A stretch of DNA of 64,000 bases from Paenarthrobacter aurescens TC1 (GTDB lineage Bacteria > Actinomycetota > Actinomycetes > Actinomycetales > Micrococcaceae): the NCBI GenBank assembly GCA_000014925.1, contig CP000474.1:496001-560000 (forward strand), written 5' to 3'. This document shows, one piece after another, positions 47,122 to 57,680 of the stretch. The notes beneath the pieces were generated by a model that saw nothing but the letters and a program-made list of their open reading frames with translations, did not search any database and had not been told where the DNA came from. Positions within the stretch are counted from its first letter, which is position 1; each line of letters begins with the position of its first letter. The translations under genes and the position numbers were made by a program.

Positions 47122-48513
47122 ATGTCCCTCGCCACCCATCCCGACCGCCTGCTGCCGGCCGATCCCGGCACCCGCGGCATCGCCCGCGAACTGCTGCAGC
47201 GCGTTCAGGACCTGCCCATCATTTCGCCGCATGGCCACGTGGACGCAGCAGTCATCGAGCAGAACACCCCGTTCCCCGATCCTGCTGCCCTGCTGGTCAC
47301 TCCGGACCACTACGTCACACGCCTCATCCATGCCTCGGGAATCAGCATGGACAAACTCCAGCCAGGCAACGCCACACCCCGAGAAATCTGGCGGCATTTC
47401 TGCGCGGCATGGCCACTGTTCGACGGCACTGCGTCCGGGTACTGGCTGCGAACCCAATTCGAGTCAGTTTTCGGCTGGCGCGGTGAACTGAGCGCGGAGA
47501 AGGCCGATGCCAGCTTCGATTCCATCTCGGCCAAACTCGCGGAACCAGGATTCCGTCCACGCGAGCTGTTCAAGGATTTCAACATCGAAGTCCTTGCCAC
47601 CACTGATGACCCCCTGGACAACCTGGAGAGCCACCGTGCGCTCGCCGAGGATCCCTCGTTCCACAGCCGGGTGCTGCCCACGTTCCGTCCGGACGCTTAC
47701 ATCAACATCGCGCATCCGCAGTGGGCCGCCAACGTAGAGCGGATCATCTCCGAGGCGTCTGACGGCGGCAGCGGCTACCGGGGGTACCTCACCGCGTTGG
47801 AGAATCGCCGCCGGTACTTCGTGGACCATGGAGCGGTGTCCGCTGACCACGGAGTCAGGACGCCTGCGACCCTGAAACTGGAGGAGGCCGACGCGGAAGC
47901 TTTGTTCGAGAAAGCCCGTTCCGGCCAGGCGACAGCCCATGACCGCGACGTGTTCGAAGCCCACATGATGTACCAGATGGCCAGGATGTCCGTGGAGGAC
48001 GGGTTGGTCATGACCATCCACCCAGGCTCGTACCGCAACCATCATCAGCCCACGTTCGAGGAATTCGGGGCAGACACCGGCCACGACATCCCCGTCGCCA
48101 CCAACTACACCGAGTCCATCCGTCCCCTGTTGCAGGATTTCGGTACTGCCAAGGACTTCCATCTGGTCCTTTTCACCCTTGACGAGACTGTTTTCTCACG
48201 GGAACTTGCACCGCTGGCAGGTTTCTACCCTTCGGTCTACATCGGTGCGCCGTGGTGGTTTCTGGACGCCCCGGATGCCATGCTCCGGTTCCGTTCAGCG
48301 GTGACGGAAACCGCGGGTTTCTCCCGGTCCTCCGGTTTCATCGACGACACTCGCGCCTTCTGCTCCATCCCCGCACGCCATGACGCCTCGCGCAGGATTG
48401 AGGCCTCGTTCCTCGCCCGGCTGGTAGCCGAGCACCGCATCAGCGAGGACCGCGCGCACGAGCTGATTGTCGACGTCGTGGACTCCTCACCGCGAAGGGT
48501 CTTCAAGCTATGA
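47122..48513 (+). CDS. uxaC: Glucuronate (uronate) isomerase
   Basis: Converts D-glucuronate to D-fructuronate (and galacturonate to tagaturonate). The 463-residue protein has the N-terminal DLPIISPHGHVD metal-binding motif of the amidohydrolase-like fold, then FNIEVLATTDDPLDNLESHRAL, MTIHPGSYRNHH and LYPSVYIGAPWWFLDAPDAM-like blocks. ATGA overlap with the reductase that follows. It defines the operon as a hexuronate pathway. Confidence 0.94.
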   Translation: MSLATHPDRLLPADPGTRGIARELLQRVQDLPIISPHGHVDAAVIEQNTPFPDPAALLVTPDHYVTRLIHASGISMDKLQPGNATPREIWRHFCAAWPLFDGTASGYWLRTQFESVFGWRGELSAEKADASFDSISAKLAEPGFRPRELFKDFNIEVLATTDDPLDNLESHRALAEDPSFHSRVLPTFRPDAYINIAHPQWAANVERIISEASDGGSGYRGYLTALENRRRYFVDHGAVSADHGVRTPATLKLEEADAEALFEKARSGQATAHDRDVFEAHMMYQMARMSVEDGLVMTIHPGSYRNHHQPTFEEFGADTGHDIPVATNYTESIRPLLQDFGTAKDFHLVLFTLDETVFSRELAPLAGFYPSVYIGAPWWFLDAPDAMLRFRSAVTETAGFSRSSGFIDDTRAFCSIPARHDASRRIEASFLARLVAEHRISEDRAHELIVDVVDSSPRRVFKL

Positions 48514-49841
48514 CCGGGGACCAGGGGCTTCCCCGGCTCAACCGCGGGACCCGGCCCAAGCCGCCCATCCGCATCGTCCATCTCGGCTTGGGTGCCTTTC
48601 ACCGCTCCCACCAGGCGTGGTACACGCAGCACGCGGGCGACGCAGCGGAATGGGGGATTGCGGCGTTCACCGGCCGCCGTCCGGATGCTGCCGATGTCCT
48701 TGCCGAACAGGACGGCGTGTTCACGGTGGTGGAACGCTCGGGCCGCGGCGACTCCTTCGAAGTAGTTGGCAGCATTGTTGAGGCCGTTGATGGCTCCGAC
48801 GTCGGACGGTTAACCGAGCTTGTGGCCGCACCTACTACGGCTGTCATTACGTTGACCATCACCGAATCTGCCTATGCGGCGGATATAGCAGGCAGCGCTG
48901 AAGGTTCGACGCCGTTGGCTCGCTTGGTGACGGCCCTCGCCGCCCGCAGGGACGCCGAAAGCGGGCCGATCGCCGTCGTAAGTTGTGACAATCTTGCGGA
49001 GAACGGCGACGTGGCGAGGCAAGCTGTTGGCGCTTTGGCGCGTGCCAGGGACGGCGGCCTGGCCGCGTGGATCGACGCCAATGTCAGCTTCGTCAGCACC
49101 TCGGTGGACCGCATCACGCCGCGGACAACGCAGGCGGACCTCGACGTCGTTGCGGCCTCCTGCGGCTACCGGGACCTGGCAGCAGTGGTCACCGAGCCGT
49201 TCCACAACTGGATCCTCAGCGGGGACTTCCCGGCCGGCCGGCCCCACTGGGAGGACGCCGGGGCGGTGTTCGTGGACCACATTGAACCGTTTGAGAATCG
49301 GAAGCTCTGGTTGCTCAATGGCTCGCATTCGATCCTGGCGTACGCCGGATTGCTCCGCGGGCACGCGACCGTAGCCGAGGCGTTGTCCGATGACGTGTGC
49401 AGGGGAGCTGTGGAAGCGTTCTGGGACGAGGCATCCCGGCACCTGTCCGGCGACGAATTGCAGATACCAAAGTACCGGAAGGCCTTGTTGGAACGTTTCG
49501 GAAACTCCCGGATCGCCCACCACCTGATCCAGATCGCCATGGACGGAACCACCAAGCTGCGGATGCGCGCCGTGCCGGTCCTCGCTGCCGAACGCAGCGC
49601 GGGCCGCTCCGGAGATGGCGCGGCCCGGATGATCGCTGCCTGGCTCGCGTACGTGTCCTCCACCACCGAGCTCCAGGACCCGCTGGCCGCCGACATCCAG
49701 GACGCAAAAACGCTCGACGGCGAACACCGCACCGCTGCCTTGGTGGCGCTCATCAGCACTGAGCTGGCGAACGACGCTGCCACTGTTTCGCAAATCCACG
49801 GGCAGCTGGATTCGTTTGCCGCCACTACTTCGCACGCATAG
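48510..49841 (+). CDS. uxuB: Fructuronate reductase (mannitol dehydrogenase family)
   Basis: 443-residue long-chain dehydrogenase/reductase that would reduce D-fructuronate to D-mannonate with NADH. Rossmann start IRIVHLGLGAFHRSHQAWYTQ; the family catalytic Lys in ENRKLWLLNGSHSILAYAG. Tight coupling between uxaC and manD makes fructuronate the likely substrate, although mannitol and tagaturonate reductases share the fold. Confidence 0.9.
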   Translation: MTGDQGLPRLNRGTRPKPPIRIVHLGLGAFHRSHQAWYTQHAGDAAEWGIAAFTGRRPDAADVLAEQDGVFTVVERSGRGDSFEVVGSIVEAVDGSDVGRLTELVAAPTTAVITLTITESAYAADIAGSAEGSTPLARLVTALAARRDAESGPIAVVSCDNLAENGDVARQAVGALARARDGGLAAWIDANVSFVSTSVDRITPRTTQADLDVVAASCGYRDLAAVVTEPFHNWILSGDFPAGRPHWEDAGAVFVDHIEPFENRKLWLLNGSHSILAYAGLLRGHATVAEALSDDVCRGAVEAFWDEASRHLSGDELQIPKYRKALLERFGNSRIAHHLIQIAMDGTTKLRMRAVPVLAAERSAGRSGDGAARMIAAWLAYVSSTTELQDPLAADIQDAKTLDGEHRTAALVALISTELANDAATVSQIHGQLDSFAATTSHA

Positions 49842-49865
49842 ACCCACCGGAAGGACTCCCTCACC

Positions 49866-51095
49866 ATGAAAATCATTGCCGCTGAAGTCTTTGTGACCAG
49901 CCCGTCCCGCAACTTCGTCACCCTGCGCATCACCACCGAGGATGGTGTGACGGGCATTGGTGACGCCACACTCAACGGCCGTGAACTCGCTGTCGCCGCG
50001 TACCTCAAAGAGCACGTCGCTCAGCTGCTGATCGGCAAGGATCCGCACCGGATCGAGGACACCTGGCAGTTCCTGTACCGCAGCTCGTACTGGCGCCGCG
50101 GCCCCGTGACCATGGCCGCGATCGCCGCCGTCGACATGGCGTTGTGGGACATCAAGGGCAAGGTGGCCGGCATGCCGGTCTACCAGTTGCTGGGCGGCGC
50201 TTCCCGCAACGGGCTGCGGGCTTACGGCCACGCGTCCGGAGCCGACATTCCGTCGCTGTTCGACTCAGTGCGTGAGCACCTGGAGCTGGGCTACAAGTCC
50301 ATCCGCATCCAGACCGCCGTTCCCGGCATTAAGGCCGTCTATGGCGTTGCCGCGCAGGCTCAAGCCTCGGGTGAACGGTATGACTACGAGCCCGCCGGCC
50401 GAGGCAACTTCCCCTTGGAAGAGGACTGGGACACCCGCGCCTACCTGCGCCACCTGCCCACCGTCTTCGAAGCAGTTCGCAACGAGTTCGGTCCGGAAAT
50501 CCCGCTGCTGCACGACGGTCACCACCGCATGACCCCCATTCAGGCCGCCAAGCTTGGCAAGGCGCTTGAACCGTACGACCTCTTCTGGCTTGAGGACTGC
50601 ACCCCGGCCGAGAACCAGGAAGGCCTGCGTCTGGTCCGCCAGCACACCACCACCCCGTTGGCCATCGGAGAAATCTTCAATACCGTGTGGGACTACCAGA
50701 CCCTCATCAAGGAACAGCTGATCGACTACGTCCGTGCAGCGTCCACCCACTTCGGCGGCATTTCCCCGTTGAAGAAGGTCATGGACTTCGCAGCCCAGTA
50801 TCAGATCAAATCCGGCTTCCACGGCCCCACGGACATCTCCCCGGTGGGCTTCGCCGCCCAGCTGCACGTGGGCCTGGCCATCCACAACTACGGCATCCAG
50901 GAATACATGCAGCACTCGGACAAGACCAACGAGGTCTTCCAGCAGTCCATGACTTTCAAGGACGGCTACCTGCACCCGGGCGACAACCCGGGCATCGGCG
51001 TCGAATTCAACGAAGAAGCCGCCGCGGCCTTCCCGTACCAGCAGGCGTACCTGCCGTACAACCGCCTCGTGGACGGCACTGTTCATGATTGGTAA
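49866..51095 (+). CDS. manD: D-mannonate dehydratase, enolase-superfamily ManD
   Basis: Dehydrates D-mannonate to 2-keto-3-deoxygluconate. The 409-residue enolase-superfamily protein has the capping domain ([20 protein letters not shown]) and barrel metal ligands in LLHDGHHRM (Asp), [11 protein letters not shown] (Glu) and IGEIFNT (Glu), with the ManD-type Arg/Tyr loop after IRIQTAVPG. It replaces the unrelated UxuA dehydratase in this pathway. It ends inside the gntK start (11-bp overlap). Confidence 0.93.
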   Translation: MKIIAAEVFVTSPSRNFVTLRITTEDGVTGIGDATLNGRELAVAAYLKEHVAQLLIGKDPHRIEDTWQFLYRSSYWRRGPVTMAAIAAVDMALWDIKGKVAGMPVYQLLGGASRNGLRAYGHASGADIPSLFDSVREHLELGYKSIRIQTAVPGIKAVYGVAAQAQASGERYDYEPAGRGNFPLEEDWDTRAYLRHLPTVFEAVRNEFGPEIPLLHDGHHRMTPIQAAKLGKALEPYDLFWLEDCTPAENQEGLRLVRQHTTTPLAIGEIFNTVWDYQTLIKEQLIDYVRAASTHFGGISPLKKVMDFAAQYQIKSGFHGPTDISPVGFAAQLHVGLAIHNYGIQEYMQHSDKTNEVFQQSMTFKDGYLHPGDNPGIGVEFNEEAAAAFPYQQAYLPYNRLVDGTVHDW

Positions 51096-51603
51096 GGCGC
51101 AACCCCTCCACCACATCGTGGTGATGGGCGTGGCCGGCTGCGGCAAAAGCACCGTCGGTGCAGCCCTCGCCGAGCGCCTGGGTGCTGAATTTCTCGACGG
51201 CGATTCGCTGCACCCGCAGGCGAACATCGACAAGATGGCCTCCGGTACTCCGCTGAACGACGACGACCGCGCGCCTTGGCTGGCCGAAATCGGAAGGCGA
51301 TTCCCGGCGTCGAGCACTGCTCTTGTCATCGCGTGCAGCGCGCTCAAGCGCTCCTACCGGGACATCATCCGCAGCGCTGATCCGTCTGTGGTGTTCGTGC
51401 ACCTGCATGGGACCCGCGAGTTGCTGAACGCGCGCATGACAGCCCGGCCCGGACACTTCATGCCTGCCTCGCTGCTGGATTCGCAACTGGCAACCCTGGA
51501 GCCGTTGCAGTCCGACGAAGTCGGGATCGTCGTGGACATCTCCAAGCCAGTGGAGGACATGGTGAACCAAATAGCTGTGGCCCTCACTGGAGCCCTGCTC
51601 TAG
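51085..51603 (+). CDS. gntK: Gluconokinase
   Basis: 172-residue P-loop kinase: [19 protein letters not shown] (Walker A), [19 protein letters not shown] (substrate), [19 protein letters not shown]. Usually phosphorylates D-gluconate. Overlap with manD and position at the operon end suggest it handles a related sugar acid from the same pathway. No KDG kinase or KDPG aldolase is present in the window, so those steps are encoded elsewhere. A terminator follows. Confidence 0.94.
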   Translation: MIGKAQPLHHIVVMGVAGCGKSTVGAALAERLGAEFLDGDSLHPQANIDKMASGTPLNDDDRAPWLAEIGRRFPASSTALVIACSALKRSYRDIIRSADPSVVFVHLHGTRELLNARMTARPGHFMPASLLDSQLATLEPLQSDEVGIVVDISKPVEDMVNQIAVALTGALL

Positions 51604-51616
51604 GCCCTGGTCCTCG

Positions 51617-51653
51617 AAGCCCGGTACCGCCCACAAGGCAGTGCCGGGCTTTT
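51617..51653 (+). terminator. Intrinsic terminator after gntK
   Basis: AAGCCCGG (51617-51624) pairs with CCGGGCTT (51644-51651), followed by TT, in the right place to end the hexuronate operon. Confidence 0.8.
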
Positions 51654-51681
51654 CCTTGTCTTCACGCATTAAGGCCGCCAA

Positions 51682-51697
51682 TTGTGAACGCTAACAA
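51682..51697. promoter_or_regulatory. LacI-type operator 1 upstream of chvE
   Basis: TTGTGAACGCTAACAA, a CG-centred LacI-family site. Its exact reverse complement occurs 91 bp downstream. Confidence 0.75.
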
Positions 51698-51772
51698 CGT
51701 TTCAAGTCAATAGTCTCGGCTGCGGTTCGAGGCTGCAATCATTTCGTGATCCACGGCACTTGACCGACGGTA

Positions 51773-51788
51773 TTGTTAGCGTTCACAA
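51773..51788. promoter_or_regulatory. LacI-type operator 2 upstream of chvE
   Basis: TTGTTAGCGTTCACAA, the exact reverse complement of operator 1. The regulator is probably the LacI protein encoded at the end of the same operon (55997-57055). Confidence 0.75.
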
Positions 51789-51920
51789 TGGCATTCGCAC
51801 CACCTTTCGTGGCATGTGGCACCCAGCTGGCCGCAGATCACAAAACGCTTCACCGCCGGACGCGCAGATGCTCCGGCCGCATCAGAGTTCGCGGCAATGC
51901 TGCCGCGGAAGGAGAGCATC

Positions 51921-53045
51921 GTGAGATTGAAGAAACTCCTGGGCGCCGTAGCGGTTGTCCTAACCTTGACTGTCGGAGCCACGGGCTGCGGTAGCCGCGG
52001 GGGCACGGCCGAGTCCACCAGCAGTGCAAATCCCAGCGATTCACTGGTTGGCATCTCGATGCCCACCCAGACGTCCGAGCGCTGGATCGCTGACGGAGCC
52101 AACGTTGAGAAGTCCCTGAAGGACCTTGGCTACAAAACGGACCTCCAGTTCGCCAACGATGACATTCCCACGCAGGTTTCCCAGATTGAGAACATGCTGA
52201 CGAAGGGTGCCAAGGCGCTCATCATTGCAGCGATTGATGGCACCACGCTGACCGACGTCCTGGCCAAGGCCAAGGAACAGAACGTCAAGGTCATCGCCTA
52301 CGACCGCCTCATCAATGGAACGCCGAACGTGGACTACTACACCACGTTCGACAACTACACCGTGGGTGTCCAGCAGGCCACGTCGCTGCTGACGGGTCTG
52401 GGACTCGTTGATGCCAGCGGCAAGAAGGTAGAGGGCAAGGGCCCGTTCAACGTCGAATTGTTCGCGGGCAGCCCGGACGACAACAACGCCAACTTCTTCT
52501 GGACCGGCGCAATGGATACCCTCAAGCCGTACCTGGATGCAGGCACCTTGAAGGTCCCCAGCGGCCAGACCAAGTTCGAGCAGGCAGCCATCCTCCGCTG
52601 GCAGGCACCCGTTGCCCAGAAGCGCATGGAAGACATCCTCACCTCCGCTTACAGCTCCGGCACCAAGCTCGACGGCGTGCTGTCCCCGTATGACGGCCTG
52701 TCCATCGGCATCATTTCCGCTCTGACCAGCACTGGCGGCTACTCCACCGGCAAGCTCCCTGTAGTGACCGGCCAGGACGCCGAAAAGGGTTCCGTGAAGT
52801 CCATCATCGCCGGCGAGCAGTACTCCACCATCTTCAAGGACACCCGCCAGCTCGGCGCCCAGGCCGTGAAGATGGTAGACGCCGTACTCAAGGGCAGTGA
52901 GCCCGAAACCAACGACACCAAGACCTACAACAACAAGGTCAAGGTTGTTCCGGCATACCTTCTGAAGTCCGTCATCATCACCAAGGACAACTACAAGAAG
53001 GAACTCATCGACTCGGGCTACTACACCGAGGCCGACGTCAAGTAA
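51921..53045 (+). CDS. chvE: ChvE-type sugar-binding lipoprotein
   Basis: 374 residues. GTG at 51921 follows GGAAGGAGAG; the lipobox Cys is residue 23 (VGATGC). Periplasmic-binding-protein-like fold: [72 protein letters not shown]. This matches the ChvE/multiple-sugar-binding group (xylose, glucose, arabinose, galactose). Starts a chvE-gguA-gguB-lacI operon. Sugar specificity not predictable. Confidence 0.92.
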   Translation: MRLKKLLGAVAVVLTLTVGATGCGSRGGTAESTSSANPSDSLVGISMPTQTSERWIADGANVEKSLKDLGYKTDLQFANDDIPTQVSQIENMLTKGAKALIIAAIDGTTLTDVLAKAKEQNVKVIAYDRLINGTPNVDYYTTFDNYTVGVQQATSLLTGLGLVDASGKKVEGKGPFNVELFAGSPDDNNANFFWTGAMDTLKPYLDAGTLKVPSGQTKFEQAAILRWQAPVAQKRMEDILTSAYSSGTKLDGVLSPYDGLSIGIISALTSTGGYSTGKLPVVTGQDAEKGSVKSIIAGEQYSTIFKDTRQLGAQAVKMVDAVLKGSEPETNDTKTYNNKVKVVPAYLLKSVIITKDNYKKELIDSGYYTEADVK

Positions 53046-53171
53046 CCACCTCCCCAATCTGTGGCCCCACCGCCCTGTGTTGCAGCGCGCAGTGTGGCGG
53101 GGCCACAGCATCCCCAGAGCCTGTCGAGCCCTCGACCCGGCCCAGTTTCAACCAGTCAGCGGGAATTGACG

Positions 53172-54701
53172 ATGAACGTACCCATTCTTCAAATGCGAGG
53201 AATCACCAAGACCTTCCCCGGTGTAAAAGCCCTTCAGGACGTCACCCTGGACGTCAACCGAGGTGAGGTTCACGCCATTTGTGGTGAGAACGGAGCCGGG
53301 AAATCCACCCTCATGAAGGTGTTGTCCGGCGTCTACGCGCACAACACCTTCGACGGCGACATTCTGTTCGAGAATGAACCCTGCGAATTTTCCAGCATCA
53401 CGGACAGCGAGAAGCGCGGCATCGTGATCATCCACCAGGAACTGGCCCTGAGCCCGTACCTGTCGATTGCCGAGAACATCTACCTGGGCAATGAGCTTGC
53501 CAGGAACGGCTGGGTGGACTGGCGGAAGACCAACCTGGAAGCCGCCAAACTGCTGGCCCGGGTGGGTCTCAGCGAGAATCCCGTAACGCCCATCCAGCAC
53601 ATCAGTGTGGGCAAGCAGCAGTTGGTGGAGATCGCGAAAGCGCTCTCCAAGGAGGTGAAGCTGCTCATCCTCGATGAGCCCACGGCGGCGCTGAACGACG
53701 AAGACTCGGACCACCTGCTGGACCTCATCCTGCACCTCAAGGGCCAGGGCGTCACCAGCATCATCATCAGCCACAAACTCAACGAGATCCGCAAAGTGGC
53801 CGACGCCGTCACCATCATCCGCGATGGCAAGTCCATTGAGACCCTGCGTTTGGACCAGGGACAGATCACCCAGGAACGCATCATCCGCGGCATGGTTGGT
53901 CGCGACCTCGAAAGCCTCTATCCGGACCGGACGCCCAACATCGGCGAGGAAGTCCTCCGGATCGAGGACTGGACCGTCCAGCACCCGCAGGACCATTCAC
54001 GGACCGTAGTGAACAACGCCAGCCTGAACGTGCGCAAGGGTGAAGTGGTAGGCCTTGCCGGGCTCATGGGTGCCGGCCGGACCGAGCTGGCCATGAGCGT
54101 CTTCGGCCGCACGTACGGGCGGGCGGTTTCGGGCAAGGTCTACAAGTACGGCCAGGAAATCAACACGTCCACGGTTTCCGACGCAATCGACCATGGAATT
54201 GCCTACGCCACCGAAGACCGCAAGCACTACGGCCTGAACCTGATCGAGGACATCAAGCGGAACGTCTCCATGGCAGCACTGACCAAGCTGGCCAAACGAG
54301 GCTGGGTGGACGGCAACAAAGAGACCACCGTTGCCAACCATTACCGGAAGAGCATGAACATCAAGGCTCCCTCCGTTGCCGCCATCACCGGCAAGCTCTC
54401 GGGCGGAAACCAGCAAAAGGTGGTGCTGAGCAAATGGATGTTCTCGGACCCCGACGTGCTGATCCTGGACGAGCCAACCCGGGGAATCGACGTCGGCGCC
54501 AAGTATGAGATTTACACGATCATTGCGGAGCTCGCAGCGGCGGGGAAAGCCGTCATTGTGATCTCCTCTGAGCTTCCGGAGCTCCTGGGCATTTGCGACA
54601 GGATCTACACGCTGTCCGCGGGCCACATCACCGGCGAAGTCCCCATCGCCGAAGCCACCCAGGAAACCCTCATGCACTTCATGACTCAAGAGAAGGAATA
54701 G
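53172..54701 (+). CDS. gguA: Sugar ABC transporter ATPase, two ATP domains (GguA/XylG type)
   Basis: 509 residues with two ABC cassettes. First: [17 protein letters not shown] and [11 protein letters not shown]; second: [16 protein letters not shown] (degenerate P-loop), [15 protein letters not shown] and [12 protein letters not shown]. Degeneracy of the second Walker A is normal for this family. ATG at 53172 is chosen; the open frame runs upstream to 53061 with non-coding composition. Energises uptake with ChvE and GguB. Confidence 0.94.
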   Translation: MNVPILQMRGITKTFPGVKALQDVTLDVNRGEVHAICGENGAGKSTLMKVLSGVYAHNTFDGDILFENEPCEFSSITDSEKRGIVIIHQELALSPYLSIAENIYLGNELARNGWVDWRKTNLEAAKLLARVGLSENPVTPIQHISVGKQQLVEIAKALSKEVKLLILDEPTAALNDEDSDHLLDLILHLKGQGVTSIIISHKLNEIRKVADAVTIIRDGKSIETLRLDQGQITQERIIRGMVGRDLESLYPDRTPNIGEEVLRIEDWTVQHPQDHSRTVVNNASLNVRKGEVVGLAGLMGAGRTELAMSVFGRTYGRAVSGKVYKYGQEINTSTVSDAIDHGIAYATEDRKHYGLNLIEDIKRNVSMAALTKLAKRGWVDGNKETTVANHYRKSMNIKAPSVAAITGKLSGGNQQKVVLSKWMFSDPDVLILDEPTRGIDVGAKYEIYTIIAELAAAGKAVIVISSELPELLGICDRIYTLSAGHITGEVPIAEATQETLMHFMTQEKE

Positions 54702-54706
54702 CGAAC

Positions 54707-55990
54707 ATGTCCGCCCTACGAGAATCCCTTGGCTTCCTCACAAGCCGCCTTCGCCAGGTTGGCATCTTCGTCGCCCTGATCCTGATCGTCATCCTCTTCC
54801 AGGTCCTGACCGACGGCATCCTGCTCCAGCCGCAGAACGTCACCAACCTGGTAGTCCAGAACAGTTACATCCTGATCCTCGCCATCGGCATGGTGATGGT
54901 CATCATCGCCGGGCACATCGACCTCTCCGTTGGCTCCATCGCAGGCTTCATCGGCGCCGTGGCGGGCGTGATGATCGTGCACTGGGGCTGGGCTTGGTGG
55001 CTCGCCATCCCCGCCTGCCTCCTGGTGGGTGCGCTGGTGGGTGCGTGGCAAGGCTACTGGATTGCCTATGTGGGCATCCCCGCCTTCATCGTCACCCTCG
55101 CAGGCATGTTGATCTTCCGCGGCCTGACCCTCATCACCCTGAAGAACCAGCAAATCACCCCGTTCCCGAACGAGTTGCGCGCCCTCGGTGGCGGCTTCCT
55201 GCCCGACATCTCCGGCGGCACCTCCGTGCTGGAATGGCTGACGGTCATCCTCGGCGTGGGCGGCACGGCTGCCATTCTGTTCCAAGCCATCAAGGAACGC
55301 CGGGTTCGCCGCAAGTTCAACCTGGAGAATGAACCGATGGCCTGGTTTGCCGTCAAGAACGGGTTCATCGCCGTCCTGATGCTCATCATCACGTTCCTCC
55401 TGGCCAGCTACCGTGGCACCCCGATTGTCCTGATCGTCCTGGCTGTCCTGGTGATCGTCTACTCGGCACTGATGAACAACAGCATCTTCGGACGCCACAC
55501 GTACGCGATCGGCGGCAACCTCCACGCAGCCGAACTTTCGGGCATCAAGACCAAAAAGGTCACCTTCCGCCTCTTCGTCAACATGGGTGTCCTCGCCGCC
55601 TTGGCCGGGCTGGTCTTTACGGCTCGCTTGAACTCCGCACAGCCCGCAGGCGGTACCGGCTTCGAACTCGACTCCATCGCTGCGGCCTTCATCGGTGGTG
55701 CGGCAGTCCAGGGCGGCATCGGCACGGTGGCCGGCGCCATGATCGGCGGCCTGATCATGGGCGTCCTCAACAACGGCATGTCCATCCTTGGCCTGGGCAC
55801 CGATTACCAGCAGCTCATCAAGGGCCTGGTGCTTCTGCTCGCCGTCGGCTTCGACATCTTCAACAAGAACCGCACCGGATCCGGTGGGGGTTCGTCCGTC
55901 GGCCGCCGGTTCAAGTGGAAGACCACGCCGCCGGCAACTGAAACGTCCACCCCAGCGAAGCCAGAGCCCGTCGTCGTTGACGCGAAATAG
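54707..55990 (+). CDS. gguB: Sugar ABC transporter permease (GguB/XylH type)
   Basis: 427 residues, about ten membrane helices, with GHIDLSVGSIAGFIGAVAG and GIPAFIVTLAGMLIFRGLTL typical of ribose/xylose permeases. ATG at 54707, five bases after the ATPase stop. The C-terminal tail (from about 395) is charged and Pro/Thr-rich. Confidence 0.93.
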   Translation: MSALRESLGFLTSRLRQVGIFVALILIVILFQVLTDGILLQPQNVTNLVVQNSYILILAIGMVMVIIAGHIDLSVGSIAGFIGAVAGVMIVHWGWAWWLAIPACLLVGALVGAWQGYWIAYVGIPAFIVTLAGMLIFRGLTLITLKNQQITPFPNELRALGGGFLPDISGGTSVLEWLTVILGVGGTAAILFQAIKERRVRRKFNLENEPMAWFAVKNGFIAVLMLIITFLLASYRGTPIVLIVLAVLVIVYSALMNNSIFGRHTYAIGGNLHAAELSGIKTKKVTFRLFVNMGVLAALAGLVFTARLNSAQPAGGTGFELDSIAAAFIGGAAVQGGIGTVAGAMIGGLIMGVLNNGMSILGLGTDYQQLIKGLVLLLAVGFDIFNKNRTGSGGGSSVGRRFKWKTTPPATETSTPAKPEPVVVDAK

Positions 55991-55996
55991 TCGCTG

Positions 55997-57055
55997 ATGT
56001 CCACAGGGGGAGTGTCCCGGCCCCGGGTAACGCCCGGGGCCGGGACGGACACACCGGCACGGCCTCCCGTCATGGGAGACGTGGCAAAGATGGCAGGAGT
56101 CTCGCACCAAACCGTTTCCCGCGTCCTGAACAACCATCCGAACGTCAGTCACCAGACCAAGCAGCGCGTGGAATCGGCCATTGAAGTACTGGGTTACCGC
56201 CGCAACACCGCGGCCCGCAGCTTGGTCACCCGGCGGTCCCGGACCATCGGCGTGCTTGCCTGCGAGACGGGCCAGTTTGGACCCGCGAACACCCTTCTGG
56301 GCGTGGAGCAAGCCGGCCGGGAAGCAGGGTACTTCGTCAGCATTGCCAACCTCCGCGAAGTGACCGACCACAGTGTCAACGATGCCATGGCGCATTTCCG
56401 GAACCAGTCCGTTGACGGGATCGTCATCCTGGTTCCACACCCGGATGTTCTTGCCGTCCTGCGCGATGTTTCCTTTCCCGTGCCGATCGTGGCTGTCGGG
56501 GCCGGCGCGGGCAACCAGTTGACCGGTGCCTCCCTGAATCAGCGAATGGGCGCCCGCCTGGCTGTGGACCATCTGATCGGCTTGGGGCACCGGCGCATTG
56601 CACACATCTCGGGACCACCGCACTGGATCGACGCCGCCGAGCGCATTAAGGGATGGCAGGAATCACTGGAAACAACCGGGCTGAGCGCCGATGTCCTGTT
56701 GCGGGGTGGCTGGGATGCGGCCTCCGGTTACCGCGCCGGGCTTGAGCTCATACAGCGCCACACCGTCACGGCCGTGTTCGTCGCCAACGACCAAATGGCG
56801 GTGGGCGTGCTCCGCGCTGTCCAGGAAGCCGGCCTGCACGTGCCGGACGACATCAGCGTGGTGGGCTACGACGACCAACCCGAGGCTGAATTCTTCATGC
56901 CGCCGCTGACCACCATCAAACAGGACTTTGAGGAACTCGGCCGCCGATGCATGGAAGCGGTGCTGCAACAGTTGGGCGGAGACGGAGGAACCGGCGATCA
57001 GATCGTCAATCCCCGCTTGGTGATCCGTGCCACCACGGCGGCCCCACTAAACTAG
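55997..57055 (+). CDS. LacI-family regulator of the chvE operon
   Basis: 352 residues. HTH: MGDVAKMAGVSHQTVSRVLN; hinge YRRNTAARSLVTRRSRTIGV; sugar-binding C-terminus with FVANDQMAVGVLRAVQEAG and VVGYDDQPEAEFFMPPLTTI. Only six bases after gguB, so part of the operon and likely autoregulating through the twin operators before chvE. The pyrE start lies five bases after its stop, so pyrE may be read from this transcript as well. Confidence 0.93.
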   Translation: MSTGGVSRPRVTPGAGTDTPARPPVMGDVAKMAGVSHQTVSRVLNNHPNVSHQTKQRVESAIEVLGYRRNTAARSLVTRRSRTIGVLACETGQFGPANTLLGVEQAGREAGYFVSIANLREVTDHSVNDAMAHFRNQSVDGIVILVPHPDVLAVLRDVSFPVPIVAVGAGAGNQLTGASLNQRMGARLAVDHLIGLGHRRIAHISGPPHWIDAAERIKGWQESLETTGLSADVLLRGGWDAASGYRAGLELIQRHTVTAVFVANDQMAVGVLRAVQEAGLHVPDDISVVGYDDQPEAEFFMPPLTTIKQDFEELGRRCMEAVLQQLGGDGGTGDQIVNPRLVIRATTAAPLN

Positions 57056-57060
57056 GAGCC

Positions 57061-57633
57061 ATGACTTCCACGCTTGATACTGCTGCTGCCCGCGCCCGCC
57101 TTCTTGAACTCATCAAAGAACTGGCGGTGGTTCGCGGCAAGGTGATCCTCTCCAGCGGCAAGGAAGCGGACTACTACATCGACCTCCGCCGCATCACCTT
57201 GCACCACGAGGCCTCCAAGCTGGTAGGCCAGGTCATGCTGGCGATGATCGACGACGCCGGCGTTTCAGTTGAGTGCGCCGGCGGACTCACTATGGGTGCC
57301 GACCCCGTAGGTACTGCCGTGATGCACGCTGCTGCCGATGCCGGCCGTGCCGTGGATGCCTTCGTTGTCCGCAAGGCCCAGAAGTCCTACGGCATGGGCC
57401 GCCAGGTGGAAGGTCCCTCGGTTGAAGGCCGCAACGTGGTGGTCCTCGAGGACACGTCCACCACCGGCGGGTCCGCACTGACCGCCGTCGAAGGTGTCCG
57501 TAAGGCGGGCGGCAATGTAGTGGCCGTAGCCGTGATCGTTGACCGCAACACCGGCGCGAAAGAGAAGATCGAAGCAGAAACCGGCGTGCCGTACCTCTTC
57601 GCCTTCGGCAAGGACGAACTCGGCCTCGACTAG
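57061..57633 (+). CDS. pyrE: Orotate phosphoribosyltransferase
   Basis: Transfers PRPP ribose phosphate to orotate to give OMP in pyrimidine synthesis. 190 residues with LSSGKEADYYIDLRRITL (orotate site), GGLTMGADPVGTAV and the PRPP loop VVVLEDTSTTGGSALTAV. ATG at 57061; the open frame extends upstream over the lacI end but GGAGCC just before ATG supports the short start. Not next to other pyr genes. Confidence 0.95.
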   Translation: MTSTLDTAAARARLLELIKELAVVRGKVILSSGKEADYYIDLRRITLHHEASKLVGQVMLAMIDDAGVSVECAGGLTMGADPVGTAVMHAAADAGRAVDAFVVRKAQKSYGMGRQVEGPSVEGRNVVVLEDTSTTGGSALTAVEGVRKAGGNVVAVAVIVDRNTGAKEKIEAETGVPYLFAFGKDELGLD

Positions 57634-57680
57634 GAACTACGGGGCTGTAAGGCAGTGCCCGCGAAGCCTATGCTTGCTGC

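Larger units (their letters stand above)
51604..51920. other. Intergenic region between gntK and chvE with terminator and two operators
   Basis: 317 bp without a gene. It holds the gntK terminator (51617-51653), two LacI-type operators (51682-51697 and 51773-51788) and the chvE leader. A short open frame from 51816 runs in frame into chvE but has no ribosome site. Confidence 0.8.

Noticed and set aside
54716..56623. Open frame of 635 codons on the minus strand
   Set aside because: Antisense to gguB and the lacI gene; His/Asp/Gln-rich, no recognisable domain.
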